In this document: positions 1 through 7,188 of the stretch, piece after piece
Numbering within the stretch: position 1 is the stretch's first letter
Layout of the letters: every line of letters begins with the position of its first letter
NCBI RefSeq assembly: GCF_003722315.1
Contig: NZ_CP033580.1
Coordinates: forward strand, 1,549,001 to 1,613,000
Direction of reading: 5' to 3'
DNA: 64,000 nt
Origin: Thermoanaerobacter ethanolicus JW 200
GTDB taxonomy: Bacteria; Bacillota; Thermoanaerobacteria; Thermoanaerobacterales; Thermoanaerobacteraceae
The notes under the pieces: generated by a model
What the model was told of the DNA's origin: nothing
What the model saw: only the letters and a program-made list of their open reading frames with translations
The model's database searches: none
Position numbers and translations under genes: made by a program

Positions 1-1503
1 TCAGATTTTACAAAACAACAGATACAGGGCTTTGTACAAGATTTTGTAAGTGGAGCAATAAGGGCGAAAAAGGCTGGTTTTGATGCTGTGGAGTTGCACT
101 TTGCCCATGGTTGGTTTGTAAATCAATTTTTATCGCCTGATACAAACAAAAGGACTGACGAATACGGAGGAAATTTTGAAGGAAGGACAAAGTTTGCACT
201 TGATATATTGCGAGGAGTTAAAAAAGCTCTTCCGGATATGACAGTAATTTGCAGGATTAATGGCAGTGATTTTACAGATGGAGGCTTTTCAATCGAAGAG
301 AGTGTAAGATTCGCAAAACTGTTAGAATACCATGGTGCTGATGCTTTAGATATATCGGGAGGTGTGTCTTCCACATCGGAATACCATATCTCTCCTATGG
401 GAATTGGAGATAAGCCTTTAATTGGAATTGCAAAGAGGATAAAGGAAAATATAACTATACCTGTTATAGCGGTTGATAAGCTCGGCAGTGTTTATGATTG
501 GGAAAAAATTTTAGAGGATGGCATAGCTGATTTTATAGGGATAGCTCGTGGTCTCATAGGAGATCCGGATTTGGCAGAAAAGTTGATAAAAGGACAAGAA
601 GAAGATATAAGGTATTGCATTCACTGCAATCAGGCGTGTATTGCATACATTCAAAAAGGACTTTCTGTTTCTTGCATGATTAATCCAGAGGTAGGAAGAG
701 AAAAAGAATTTGAAGTAAAGACCGATAAACCATTAAATATAGCTGTAATTGGCGGCGGGCCAGCAGGCATGTCTGCGGCCAAATATCTCGCAAAAAAAGG
801 CCATAACGTTACTTTGTTTGAAAAAGAAAATAAACTTGGTGGACAACTAAATGTAGCAAAAGTGCCTCCTTATAAACAAGAGATAGGAAAAGTTATTGAA
901 TATCTGGAAAATGATTTAAAGAAATACAATGTCAAAGTACATTTAAATAAAAAAATAAGTTTACAGGAAATAAAAGAAATGCCTTATGATAAAATTGTCA
1001 TTGCTACAGGCTCAAAGCCAGCTAAAATCAATTTGGATGCGGATATAAATCCTTATACGGCTATTGAGGTGTTAGAAGGAAATATTCCAAAAGGAAGAGA
1101 TATTGCAATAATTGGTGGAGGCCTTACTGGACTTGAAACAGCCGAATACCTTGCTGAAAAAGGGAAAAAAGTGACAGTTTTAGAAATGAAAGAAGAAGTT
1201 GGCGAAGGGATATACCCAATGGTTAAAAAACTGATTTTAAATAGATTAAAAGAACTTAAAGTTGATATAATCACAAATGCTTTAATAAAAGAAATATCTG
1301 GGGGGAAACTCATGTATACTTCCAAGGACACATATAAAGTAGTCAAAGTGGAGGATGTAGTTTTAGCAGTTGGAAATTTACCTGATACTGAATTTGAGGA
1401 ACTAAAAAATGAGAACAGATATTATTTCATTGGTGACTGCAAAACTGTTGCTTCTGCAGTAGAAGCGATAAGGGATGGAGCAGAGCTTTCACTCATTATA
1501 TAG
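1..1503 (+). CDS. NADH:flavin oxidoreductase / 2-enoate reductase-type flavoenzyme, 5' end outside window
   Basis: The frame is open from the first base, so the start lies upstream and about 500 codons are visible. The first part is the C-terminal half of an old-yellow-enzyme-like TIM barrel that binds FMN (HFAHGWFVNQFLSP, RINGSDF). A four-cysteine CX2CX3CX11C motif beginning RYCIHCNQAC near base 610 fits a [4Fe-4S] cluster. Two dinucleotide-binding folds follow, VIGGGPAG near base 745 and IIGGGLTG near 1105, for FAD and NAD(P)H. This is the domain order of clostridial 2-enoate reductases and 2,4-dienoyl-CoA reductases, which reduce C=C bonds in unsaturated acids. The exact substrate cannot be read from the sequence. 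The hydrolase gene follows after 11 bases, probably in the same operon. Confidence 0.88.
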   Translation, partial: SDFTKQQIQGFVQDFVSGAIRAKKAGFDAVELHFAHGWFVNQFLSPDTNKRTDEYGGNFEGRTKFALDILRGVKKALPDMTVICRINGSDFTDGGFSIEESVRFAKLLEYHGADALDISGGVSSTSEYHISPMGIGDKPLIGIAKRIKENITIPVIAVDKLGSVYDWEKILEDGIADFIGIARGLIGDPDLAEKLIKGQEEDIRYCIHCNQACIAYIQKGLSVSCMINPEVGREKEFEVKTDKPLNIAVIGGGPAGMSAAKYLAKKGHNVTLFEKENKLGGQLNVAKVPPYKQEIGKVIEYLENDLKKYNVKVHLNKKISLQEIKEMPYDKIVIATGSKPAKINLDADINPYTAIEVLEGNIPKGRDIAIIGGGLTGLETAEYLAEKGKKVTVLEMKEEVGEGIYPMVKKLILNRLKELKVDIITNALIKEISGGKLMYTSKDTYKVVKVEDVVLAVGNLPDTEFEELKNENRYYFIGDCKTVASAVEAIRDGAELSLII

Positions 1504-1514
1504 AGGTGATTTAA

Positions 1515-2111
1515 ATGGTTATAAAAGGTGAGTATGTAAATATAAAAGGCAGTAAAATTCATTATTTAGAAATAGATAAAGAGAGTAGCAAAGATACAGT
1601 GATATTATTGCATGGCAAAAGATACAATGCTTATGATTGGATAAATTCAGGGATAGCTGAAAATTTATCTAATCAAGGATTTAAGGTGATATGCTTTGAG
1701 TTTCCCGGATATGGTTCTTCCGAAGAGTGCGATTTAGAAAAGGAAGAGGTTTTATTAGAATTTGTAAAAAAATTAAATATATCTTCTTTTCACCTTGTAG
1801 CTCCCTCTTTTAGTGGGGAGATATCTATAAAATTTGCTCTCAAATATGGCGATATGCTTAAAAGCTTGACAATTGTAGATAGCATAAATGTAGATAAATA
1901 CAAAGAAAAATTAAATGAAATATATGTAAAAACATTGATTGTATGGGGGAAGAAAGATGAAATTGCACCCTATGAATTTGCGGAAATATTGAAAAATAAT
2001 ATTAAAAACAGTACCTTGTTTGTGTTTGAAAATTTAGGACACACCTGCTATTTTGATGATGCCAAAAAATTCTCTGAGGTGTTGATAAATTTTATAAAGG
2101 GCTTAAATTAA
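1515..2111 (+). CDS. alpha/beta hydrolase
   Basis: A 198-residue cytosolic protein of alpha/beta-hydrolase fold. The oxyanion strand reads LLHGKRYNAYDW, the probable nucleophile elbow is VAPSFSGE (Ala in place of the usual first Gly), the acid is probably the Asp of WGKKDE, and the histidine lies in NLGHTCYF near the C-terminus. It is shorter than the usual 250-300 residues because the lid region is reduced. The ATG is preceded by GAGGTGATTTAA. It lies 11 bases behind the flavoenzyme and ends at a terminator, so the two are probably co-transcribed. The substrate is unknown; esterase or C-C hydrolase activity are both possible. Confidence 0.8.
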   Translation: MVIKGEYVNIKGSKIHYLEIDKESSKDTVILLHGKRYNAYDWINSGIAENLSNQGFKVICFEFPGYGSSEECDLEKEEVLLEFVKKLNISSFHLVAPSFSGEISIKFALKYGDMLKSLTIVDSINVDKYKEKLNEIYVKTLIVWGKKDEIAPYEFAEILKNNIKNSTLFVFENLGHTCYFDDAKKFSEVLINFIKGLN

Positions 2112-2138
2112 GGCTGTCTTTAAGACGGCCGTTTTTTT
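2112..2138 (+). terminator. Rho-independent terminator after the hydrolase gene
   Basis: Arms GGCTGTCTT and AAGACGGCC pair (one G-T pair) around a one-base loop and are followed by seven T, directly after the hydrolase stop codon. Confidence 0.85.
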
Positions 2139-2152
2139 ATGCCTTTAATAGG

Positions 2153-2214
2153 TTGACAAATATAAAATTTCGTGTATAATGTATACATGATACCCCTAAA
2201 CATAGGGGGAGTAT
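2153..2214 (+). promoter_or_regulatory. Consensus promoter with overlapping CsoR/RcnR-like palindrome
   Basis: TTGACA (2153-2158), 16 bases, then TATAAT (2175-2180) is a near-perfect vegetative promoter. Right after the expected start point, 2190-2214 holds the palindrome CCCCTAaacaTAGGGG inside ATAC...GTAT flanks. Blocks of C and G with AT flanks resemble operators of the CsoR/RcnR/CstR repressor family. The placement fits a repressor that blocks initiation of the ferredoxin gene at 2234. The family assignment is inference. Confidence 0.55.
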
Positions 2215-2233
2215 TTTTAATGGAGGTAGAATC

Positions 2234-2449
2234 ATGAAAGTAGCAAGAATCGATGAAAATATATGCGACAGGTCACCTTTTTGTCCAGCAGCAATGAGCT
2301 GCAGATTTAAGGCTTTTAAAGTTACGTTTGGAGGGTCATTTAGGATAAACATAAGCATCGATGAAGAAAAGTGCACAGGGTGTGGTGTTTGTACGAGATA
2401 TTGTCCTCATGGAGCAATTGAGCTTGTTGAAAAAGAAAAAGCTTCATAA
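2234..2449 (+). CDS. small 4Fe-4S ferredoxin-like protein
   Basis: A 71-residue protein with two cysteine clusters. The C-terminal one, CTGCGVCTRYCPHGAIEL, is a classic 4Fe-4S motif (CX2CX2CX3CP). The N-terminal one, CDRSPFCPAAMSC, is unusual and has too few regularly spaced cysteines for an ordinary ferredoxin. It probably carries electrons in the cytoplasm. The start is set by the GGAGGTAGAATC just before ATG. It is monocistronic: its own strong promoter lies upstream and a terminator hairpin follows. Its partner enzyme is not evident from neighbours; the CsoR-like palindrome upstream hints at metal or sulfur control. Confidence 0.78.
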   Translation: MKVARIDENICDRSPFCPAAMSCRFKAFKVTFGGSFRINISIDEEKCTGCGVCTRYCPHGAIELVEKEKAS

Positions 2450-2477
2450 AAATAAGGCACACTTAAGTGCCTTATTT
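2450..2477. terminator. Hairpin terminator after the ferredoxin gene; left copy of a duplicated target
   Basis: Arms AATAAGGCAC and GTGCCTTATT pair perfectly around ACTTAA, one base after the stop codon. The 28-base block recurs with three differences at 2801-2828, on the other side of the 323-bp element, so it appears to be a target-site duplication. Confidence 0.75.
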
Positions 2478-2800
2478 CAGACTGTAGACAAACTCTTTAT
2501 GATATGTTGGCATTTTGCATAAGTGTAGCGACTTGATAGCCCGGCACTCAACCGAAAATGTTAAAAAAGGAGAATAAGAGAAAAGACCAGCCCGTTCAGT
2601 TGAGTGCCGGGAAACTTAGCGAGGCTGAGAGGCGAAAGCGGGGCCGAAGCCAAGGATGGCGGAGGCGGGCACTAAGTCAGGGATGACGAATGTGCCCGGA
2701 ACCCCGCTTGAGCCCGAGGACGAGCGCTAGTTTAGTCTGCGATATCACCGGAGCAAACGATGCAAAATGCCAACAGAAATAGAACTTTGTCAACAAATTG
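2478..2800. mobile_element. 323-bp GC-rich non-autonomous (MITE-like) element with IS1182-type ends
   Basis: There is no credible reading frame. The left end CAGACTGTAGACAAA matches the left end of the IS1182 element at 4143 in 14 of 15 positions. The right end, read inwards as CAATTTGTTGACAAAGT, matches that element's right end in 16 of 17. Imperfect inverted repeats of about 50 bp include a perfect 15-bp pair ending in GCATTTTGCAT-type sequence (around 2507 and 2760). The centre is far richer in G and C than its surroundings and is full of inverted repeats. It is bounded by a 28-bp imperfect direct repeat. Mobilisation in trans by the neighbouring transposase is inferred. Confidence 0.75.
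2536..2735. ncRNA. possible structured RNA cargo inside the 323-bp element
   Basis: The core holds several strong pairings: CCCGGCACTCAAC with GTTGAGTGCCGGG (about 2540 and 2599), GCGGGG with CCCCGC (about 2638 and 2703), and CGGGCAC with GTGCCCG (about 2667 and 2692) enclosing GTCAGGGATGAC. Such dense GC pairing in an AT-rich genome suggests an RNA fold on one strand. I could not assign it to a family with confidence; a HEARO-like RNA is one possibility. Whether it is transcribed is unknown. Confidence 0.35.
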
Positions 2801-2828
2801 AAATAATGCACACCTAAGTGACTTATTT
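2801..2828. repeat. right copy of the 28-bp hairpin target duplication
   Basis: Matches 2450-2477 at 25 of 28 positions. Two of the differences break the stem, so this copy is a weaker hairpin. It overlaps the stop codon of the M48 peptidase on the minus strand and may have served as that gene's terminator. Confidence 0.65.
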
Positions 2829-4055
2829 TACATTTGCCTTTTCTACTAATTCAATCCTATGCATTGTAGAAGGATGAGAATAAGAAAACCATTCTATAAA
2901 AGGCGGCGGAGCTACATCCAATAAACTTTTTTTAGCAAGGTCAATCTGAAGTTTTATTACAGGTTTTTTGTCGTGAAGGTACTCTACAGATAGTAAATCT
3001 GCTTGTTTTTCCATCTGCCTTGATATGTAATTTTGTATTGGAGTTGTGTCAAAATTTATAAGTAGTATAAACAAATATATCATCGCTAAAACTGCAGGAG
3101 TCATTCTTTTACCATAAGGGAGAAATAGGCTTGAGTGAATTAAAATATTAAGAAAATAAAGGCCTATTACAAGTCCTACTATGCCTATTAACATACTTTT
3201 TAATACGTGATTTTCTTTCCAATGACCTGCTTCATGAGCTATAACTGCCTTTATTTCATCCTCTTGATAATTTTTTAATAATGTATCATACAATACAATC
3301 CTACTTGTCTTTCCAAATCCATAAAAGTAGGCATTGGCAAGAGTAGTCCTTTTACTTGCATCCATTTCTTGAATCTTATCTATTTTTATTCCCGCATTTT
3401 TTGATATTTCCTTTACCATGTTTATTATTTTTTGGTCTTTGATTGGGGTGAATTTATTAAATAAAGGTGCTATAAAAGTAGGATAGACGTAAATTTGCAC
3501 AAACATAATTATCGTCAAAAAGACTGCAGCATTTACCCACCAGTTATTAGGCCATTTATTTAGAGCCACAAATAAGAGCAATACTTCCATTGACGAAAAA
3601 ACAAAGTCTAAAGCCGCACTTTTAAAATAATCACTCCACCAAGAAGCCATTGTCTGTACAGAAAAACCCCATTCAACTTGAACAGAATGGCTTAAAAGGC
3701 TAAAGGGTAGAGATATTAACCTTAAAATTACCCATAAGGCAATGAAATATAAAAAGACATTCACATAGTATTTACCTGAAGCTAATTTTTCGGTATAGTA
3801 TGAAAGCTTGATAGCATTATTCCCAAATACAAGCCATAACAAAAAAGCTGCTTTTGTCAAAAAAGAAGTTATGTAAATCAATCGATTTATTTTGTGATAC
3901 TTTTGCGCTTTTGATATTTCTGCAGGGGAAAAATATTTGTAGACTTCATGAGGTATATTTCCTGGAAATAATGTATAATAAAGGTATAAAACAGAAAATA
4001 TTGTGGCAATTAATATAAGTATCAGCCACAATTTATTGAATTTTATAAAAGCCAT
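2823..4055 (-). CDS. M48-family (STE24-like) membrane metallopeptidase
   Basis: A zinc metallopeptidase of about 410 residues embedded in the membrane, with the HEXXH motif in AVIAHEAGHWKEN and a downstream zinc ligand region (EKQADLLS). At least five hydrophobic segments are visible, arranged as in the CAAX-protease (STE24) branch of M48, which acts in membrane-protein quality control. Start: the first possible codon is a GTG that overlaps the ribosome site, and GAAAGGATTGAAGACT before the ATG at 4055 favours MAFIKF as the N-terminus. It is a single gene, convergent with the ferredoxin gene. An IS1182 element sits about 90 bases upstream and may affect its promoter. Confidence 0.85.
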   Translation of the reverse strand: MAFIKFNKLWLILILIATIFSVLYLYYTLFPGNIPHEVYKYFSPAEISKAQKYHKINRLIYITSFLTKAAFLLWLVFGNNAIKLSYYTEKLASGKYYVNVFLYFIALWVILRLISLPFSLLSHSVQVEWGFSVQTMASWWSDYFKSAALDFVFSSMEVLLLFVALNKWPNNWWVNAAVFLTIIMFVQIYVYPTFIAPLFNKFTPIKDQKIINMVKEISKNAGIKIDKIQEMDASKRTTLANAYFYGFGKTSRIVLYDTLLKNYQEDEIKAVIAHEAGHWKENHVLKSMLIGIVGLVIGLYFLNILIHSSLFLPYGKRMTPAVLAMIYLFILLINFDTTPIQNYISRQMEKQADLLSVEYLHDKKPVIKLQIDLAKKSLLDVAPPPFIEWFSYSHPSTMHRIELVEKANVK

Positions 4056-4120
4056 AGTCTTCAATCCTTTCACAAAGTTTTACCTAACAATATTATATCT
4101 CATTGGAGGAAAAAATAGTT

Positions 4121-4142
4121 GTGCAAATAAAATTATTTGCTT
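4121..4142. repeat. left 22-bp target duplication of the IS1182 element, palindromic
   Basis: Identical over 22 bases to 5709-5730. Its core GCAAATAAAATTATTTGC is a perfect 8-bp-arm palindrome, which on the right side is followed by a T run as in a terminator. Confidence 0.85.
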
Positions 4143-5708
4143 CAGACTGTTGACAAAATATCGGGAACCCGTTATGATGAGAAGGGTTCCTTGTTATTTT
4201 AGTGGTATAAAGCAAAAGAGGAGAGGAGAAGGAAGATGTTAACAAAGAAACAGGATGCAAGACATCAAATAGAATTTGTAAGCATAGATCAATTAGTACC
4301 AAAAGACCACCTTTTAAGAAAGATAGAAAAAGTCATAGACTTTAGCTTCATATACGATTTAGTAAAGGACAAATATTCCGAAGATCACGGCAGACCAAGT
4401 ATAGATCCAGTAGTATTGATAAAAATACTGTTCATTCAATATCTTTTTGGTATACCGTCGATAAGAAGAACAATAGCAGAAATAAAAACAAACGTTGCAT
4501 ATAGATGGTTTTTAGGGTATGGACTAACAGAAGAAATACCTCATTTTTCAACATTTAGCCAGAACTACATAAGAAGATTCAAAGGGACAGACATATTTGA
4601 GAAAATATTTACGAAGATTTTAGAAGAAGCAATAAGGCATGGGTTAGTAAATGCAGAGGAAGTATTCATAGATTCCACTCACGTAAAAGCAAGTGCCAAT
4701 AAGAAAAAATATACAAAAGAAATAATAGAACAAGAAGCCAAGACTTACCAAGAAAAACTAGAAGAAGAAATAAACAAAGATAGAGAAGCTCATGGAAAAA
4801 AGCCATTAAAGAAAATCAAGACGATAAAGACGAAAGAAGTAAAAGTAAGCAAAACAGACCCAGATAGTGGAATGTTAAACAAAAATGAAAAAGAAAAATG
4901 TTTTGCATATTCCTTTCACACAGCCTGCGATAAAAACGGATTTGTATTAGGAGTAAAAGTTGAAGCAGCGAATGTACACGACAGCGTAATGTTTGAAGAA
5001 GTACTAAAAGAAGTTGAAAATAGGGTAGGAAAACCGAAAGCAATAGCAGTAGATGCAGGATACAAAAATCCGTACATATTAAAGACAATATTTGATAGAG
5101 AAATAATACCAGCAGTGCCATACACAAGACCAAAAACAAAAGACGGTTTTATGAAGAAACATGAGTTTGTGTATGATGAATATTATGACTGTTACATATG
5201 CCCGCAGAATGAAATACTAACATATGTTACAACCAATAGAGAAGGATATAGAGAATACAAATCAAACCCAGAAAAATGTAAAAACTGTCCTTTAAGAGAA
5301 AAGTGTACCCAAAGTAAAGACTACACAAAGAGGATATTCAGGCACATATGGGAAGGATATGTAGAAGAAGCAGAACACCTAAGGCATACACCTTACTGTA
5401 AAGAAGTATATGAGAGAAGGAAAGAGACAATAGAGAGAGTGTTTGCAGATTTAAAGGAGAAGCATGGTTTGCGATGGACAACATTAAGAGGGAAAGAAAA
5501 ATTGTCCATGCAAGCGATGCTTGTTTTTGCTGCCATGAATTTAAAGAAAATGGCCTTATGGTTATGGAGGAAGGGCAAAGGGCCCTTTGACATTTCAAAA
5601 CTTTATCCATTATTTGGAGTTTTAAAGAAAATTTTATCCAGATATATACAGCCCCTGTTTTCGGTACTAAGAAAACAGGGGCTAAAATTTTACTTTGTCA
5701 ACAAACTG
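4143..5708 (+). mobile_element. IS1182-family insertion sequence
   Basis: A 1566-bp element. Its ends, read inwards, are CAGACTGTTGACAAA and CAGTTTGTTGACAAA, imperfect inverted repeats, and it is flanked by a perfect 22-bp palindromic direct repeat. A strong hairpin (GGAACCC with GGGTTCC, about 4164-4190) lies between the left end and the transposase gene and could stop transcription entering from outside. It carries one transposase gene. Confidence 0.85.
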
Positions 5709-5753
5709 GTGCAAATAAAATTATTTGCTTTTTTGTATAAATACTATAGATGA
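4236..5753 (+). CDS. IS1182-family DDE transposase
   Basis: A 505-residue transposase. The N-terminal domain (RHQIEFVSIDQLVPKDHLLR) and the region PSIDPVVLIKILFIQYLFG are typical of the IS1182 family. Catalytic acids are likely in EVFIDSTHVKA, AVDAGYKN and the C-terminal RKETIERVFADLKEKHG. A cysteine cluster near residues 325-355 (CYICPQNE, CKNCPLREKC) could bind zinc. GGAGAGGAGAAGGAAG precedes the ATG. Odd: no stop codon lies inside the element. The frame runs through the right terminal repeat and the flank, and ends at a TGA in the first bases of the next element (from 5744), so the last 15 residues are not its own. Confidence 0.9.
   Translation: MLTKKQDARHQIEFVSIDQLVPKDHLLRKIEKVIDFSFIYDLVKDKYSEDHGRPSIDPVVLIKILFIQYLFGIPSIRRTIAEIKTNVAYRWFLGYGLTEEIPHFSTFSQNYIRRFKGTDIFEKIFTKILEEAIRHGLVNAEEVFIDSTHVKASANKKKYTKEIIEQEAKTYQEKLEEEINKDREAHGKKPLKKIKTIKTKEVKVSKTDPDSGMLNKNEKEKCFAYSFHTACDKNGFVLGVKVEAANVHDSVMFEEVLKEVENRVGKPKAIAVDAGYKNPYILKTIFDREIIPAVPYTRPKTKDGFMKKHEFVYDEYYDCYICPQNEILTYVTTNREGYREYKSNPEKCKNCPLREKCTQSKDYTKRIFRHIWEGYVEEAEHLRHTPYCKEVYERRKETIERVFADLKEKHGLRWTTLRGKEKLSMQAMLVFAAMNLKKMALWLWRKGKGPFDISKLYPLFGVLKKILSRYIQPLFSVLRKQGLKFYFVNKLVQIKLFAFLYKYYR
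5709..5730. repeat. right 22-bp target duplication of the IS1182 element
   Basis: Perfect copy of 4121-4142, followed by six T. The undisturbed locus would have held one hairpin with a T run. Confidence 0.85.
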
Positions 5754-7136
5754 GAAAAATTGATAACAAATATTACCATAAAATAGATGCACTACACCTA
5801 TGCTAACTGTAGTTCTGCTAAAATTTCATCAATAGGTACTTTATTATTAGCTCGCTCATACAGCCATTGAACACGCTGCTTTTGTACTTCTTTGCGTACC
5901 ATTTTTATTCCTTGCCCAAATTTGCAATATTCGTCGCCTGAAGTCGTACAATACAGGTATGTCAATGATATAAGCCATAATAATCTATCTATTGATTTTG
6001 TTGATCGTACTTGATATGTATTTAGTCCAAGATTATTCTTTGTCTGCCTAAAGAATATTTCTATAGGCCATCTTTGACTGTAGTAATTTAGAATAGTCTC
6101 GGTATCTAATTCAGTATCAGTACAGATAAATGCATGTAGAGCATTTTCATTTTTAAAAGCTTTCTCAGGCCAGCACAATACTACTACAGCATTATCTATG
6201 CCATTTAAGGCTCCTTCATAGCGATATACCCAGTAATTAGAACCGTTTACTGTAACGAGGCAAACTTCGTTCTTTTCGATATATTGGGCAAAATCTTTTA
6301 TCTGAATTCTGATGCCTTGTGGATAGATAATCCTGTTAGTTTTTAATGCTCCTATGAGATGGTATCCTCTTTCGAAATGTGCTTCTATTACTTTTTTGTT
6401 TATGTACCATGAATCACATAGTCCATATGCTGGTCCTTTAGGTATTGGAAGCATAGATACCATTTCACATATTCTTTCGATTTTGCTTTTGCCACCTTTT
6501 TCATAGCGCTCAATGCAGTAAGGTAATACCACATTGCCGCAAGATAGCATCATGGTAAGAAGTTGATGTCCCCAAACTTGCTTCCCTTTTAAATGTGATT
6601 GATGGAATCCTGTTGCCTGGATAGTATGTTTAGCCTGTAACGAAGGCTTTGTCTTCTCAGCAATAGTATCATCAAAAATCACAAATATCGGCTTGTTGCT
6701 AGTTTGGGATAATTCAAATATAATGCGAATAACTTCTCGCCTTATAGCTCTCCATGCATACTCTATATTCCAAACACCTTGGCTTAAGAATTTGCCAAAC
6801 GTGGTTCTATGGCAATTAGCAAGGCTTAAATTAACTATATCTGTAACAGTACCACTATAACCTTTTTGAGTGGCAGCAATTATAAATTCTAAAATATGAC
6901 GAATAACAGGTTTAGTAAAATATAATGCAAAATTTAATTTCATTAAGTACTGGATTATTGATGAATTTTCTGTTATTCTTTTATTATGAGACATTTGCTC
7001 CACTCCTATGATTAATATTGTTATAGGGTAACAACATATTAATACCATAGAAGCGAGCATTTGTCTCTATTTTTATTAAATTTTTTCATATAAGTTTGTT
7101 ATGGTAATTTATGTTAGTGAATTTTCTCATCTATAG
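5744..7136 (-). mobile_element. IS4-family insertion sequence, copy 1
   Basis: A 1393-bp element with terminal inverted repeats beginning CTATAGATGAGAAAA at both ends, flanked by TAAATA on each side (6-bp duplication). An apparently identical copy lies at 50314-51706 in the same orientation. It landed 13 bases beyond the right target repeat of the IS1182 element and 52 bases before the radical SAM start codon. Confidence 0.85.
5798..6994 (-). CDS. IS4-family DDE transposase, copy 1
   Basis: A transposase of about 398 residues. The first Asp lies in VIFDDTIAEKTK, the second probably in YGLCDSWY, and the IS4 signature Y-x2-R-x3-E-x6-K is exact in YYSQRWPIEIFFRQTK. The ATG at 6994 (MSHNKR) has GGAGTGGAGCAA before it; the upstream in-frame start would add 22 hydrophobic residues and is less likely. 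The protein is identical to the second copy at 50368-51564. Confidence 0.9.
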   Translation of the reverse strand: MSHNKRITENSSIIQYLMKLNFALYFTKPVIRHILEFIIAATQKGYSGTVTDIVNLSLANCHRTTFGKFLSQGVWNIEYAWRAIRREVIRIIFELSQTSNKPIFVIFDDTIAEKTKPSLQAKHTIQATGFHQSHLKGKQVWGHQLLTMMLSCGNVVLPYCIERYEKGGKSKIERICEMVSMLPIPKGPAYGLCDSWYINKKVIEAHFERGYHLIGALKTNRIIYPQGIRIQIKDFAQYIEKNEVCLVTVNGSNYWVYRYEGALNGIDNAVVVLCWPEKAFKNENALHAFICTDTELDTETILNYYSQRWPIEIFFRQTKNNLGLNTYQVRSTKSIDRLLWLISLTYLYCTTSGDEYCKFGQGIKMVRKEVQKQRVQWLYERANNKVPIDEILAELQLA

Positions 7137-7188
7137 TAAATACTTATATTATATATTTGTAAAATGTAGTAAAATGCGAGGGATATAT

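Noticed and set aside
2536-2735. Firm assignment of the GC-rich cargo to HEARO/OMEGA RNA
   Set aside because: The impression rests on remembered sequence style only. IS1182-type ends and the absence of an IscB gene argue against it, so it is kept as a hypothesis.
4816-5139. Open frame on the minus strand inside the IS1182 transposase
   Set aside because: It is a low-complexity Leu-rich antisense frame with no ribosome site or domain.
7111-7188. N-terminal extension of the radical SAM protein
   Set aside because: The 26 extra residues begin inside the IS4 element and have no ribosome site; GAGGG before 7189 marks the real start.
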